Position numbers and translations under genes: made by a program. From NCBI GenBank assembly GCA_025642065.1, contig JAODUP010000573.1, forward strand, positions 629,001-693,000: a stretch of 64,000 nucleotides of DNA, written 5' to 3'. Origin of the DNA: Paralvinella palmiformis (Eukaryota; Annelida; Polychaeta; Terebellida; Alvinellidae). Below the pieces are notes generated by a model. The model was not told the DNA's origin, did not search any database, and saw only the letters and a list, made by a program, of their open reading frames with translations. Shown piece by piece: positions 63,475 through 64,000 of the stretch (the stretch's first letter is position 1; each line of letters opens with the position of its first letter).

Positions 63475-63572
63475 CACACACGCACGCACACATACACACA
63501 CATACACACGCACGCACGCACGCACGTACAACCAACGTGTATTCAAAACTACCTTTAATAAAGCCCATGCTC

Positions 63573-63632
<60 letters not shown>

Positions 63633-63770
63633 CAAAATAAAGTTTCCCGGTCATTTATTTCCCGCCCGCCCGCCTGCCCGCACACATACATACACACACA
63701 TACACACAGACACACACACACACGCGCGCATTCACACGCACGCACACAAACAAGCTTTATCAATATTAAT
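63475..63770. repeat. Compound microsatellite (CA, GCAC, TA, CGCC)
   Basis: CACACG and CGCACGCA units, then about 24 TA units (63578-63627), then CCCGCCCG and CACA units to 63755. Confidence 0.95.
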
Positions 63771-63808
63771 ATGCGTGTTTAGTTGATGCCAGGGACTCCT
63801 CAGTAACA

Positions 63809-63949
63809 ATGTTGTTTACTGCGAGCTTTAATGTCAAATGGTATGTTTTGTACGTAGCCTCCATTCAGCCGCTTCGGTGTGGGGGTGACTTATTTATAGC
63901 GTACGAAAAAACGGATTAATGGCCCACAGGGTGATGAGTAGCCCAGACA
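63809..63949. repeat. Repeat pair, copy 2
   Basis: Second copy of the 61672-61835 segment, about 75% similar, 2.1 kb downstream in the same orientation. Confidence 0.7.
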
Positions 63950-64000
63950 CATGTATAGGTGTAGATATATATACACGTGTAGAATATATATAAAAGTATA

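Overview
The window is metazoan nuclear DNA: AT-rich and intron-rich, with many dinucleotide repeats, tRNA-derived SINEs, LINE fragments and decayed DNA transposons. The mix (FLYWCH-MULE, THAP/DDE_4 transposase, L2/CR1-like LINE tails, a gypsy-order retroelement with an unusual zinc knuckle) fits an aquatic invertebrate, most likely a lophotrochozoan such as a mollusc. That assignment is inference, because no species-diagnostic sequence is visible.

Only one host gene is supported: the 5' (N-terminal) part of a VPS13-family lipid-transfer gene on the minus strand. Thirteen coding exons run from the ATG at 37312 down to 277. All introns have GT..AG borders and the reading phase is kept throughout, giving about 520 residues of the chorein/RBG N-terminus. 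The rest of the gene lies beyond position 1; a fourteenth exon at 1-108 is tentative. The protein carries the chorein start, an IPW strand motif, an IHIRYED-type segment, paired tryptophans and an acidic loop, and a TPDER..IGY segment, in the order expected for VPS13.

Layout from low to high coordinate. 1-37312: VPS13 exons and large introns. The introns hold TA-flanked terminal-inverted-repeat (TIR) elements (2261-3090, 3212-4414, 11141-11944), a hAT-like composite (8040-10024) with two SINEs inside, a 20-bp minisatellite (6240-7905), a 23-bp minisatellite (13930-16510), and a 10-kb transposon cluster in the intron between exons 3 and 2. That cluster contains a FLYWCH-MULE (21908-24645) and a Ty3/Gypsy-order retroelement (31440 down to about 24730, minus strand). 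The retroelement is split by a pogo/Tigger plus LINE insertion and by a 24-bp minisatellite that grew out of its own RNase H codons. 37313-64000: no host gene is recognised. This half holds MITEs, LINE remnants, a THAP/DDE_4 transposon (54290 to 49410, minus) whose second exon is interrupted by a 3.1-kb TA-flanked element (50598-53727), a TIR element with repeated TTCGCCCT motifs (55823-56794), a 46-bp minisatellite between two copies of one SINE, and a repeat-rich end.

The candidate for something undescribed is the 50598-53727 element. It has TIRs of type CCGTATATACTCGCG and a clean TA duplication. Inside is a decayed gene with a GVGK helix-turn motif resembling the DNA-binding turn of FEN1/XPG-type nucleases and a cysteine-rich C-terminus. 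Shorter relatives of the same TIR type are spread across the window.
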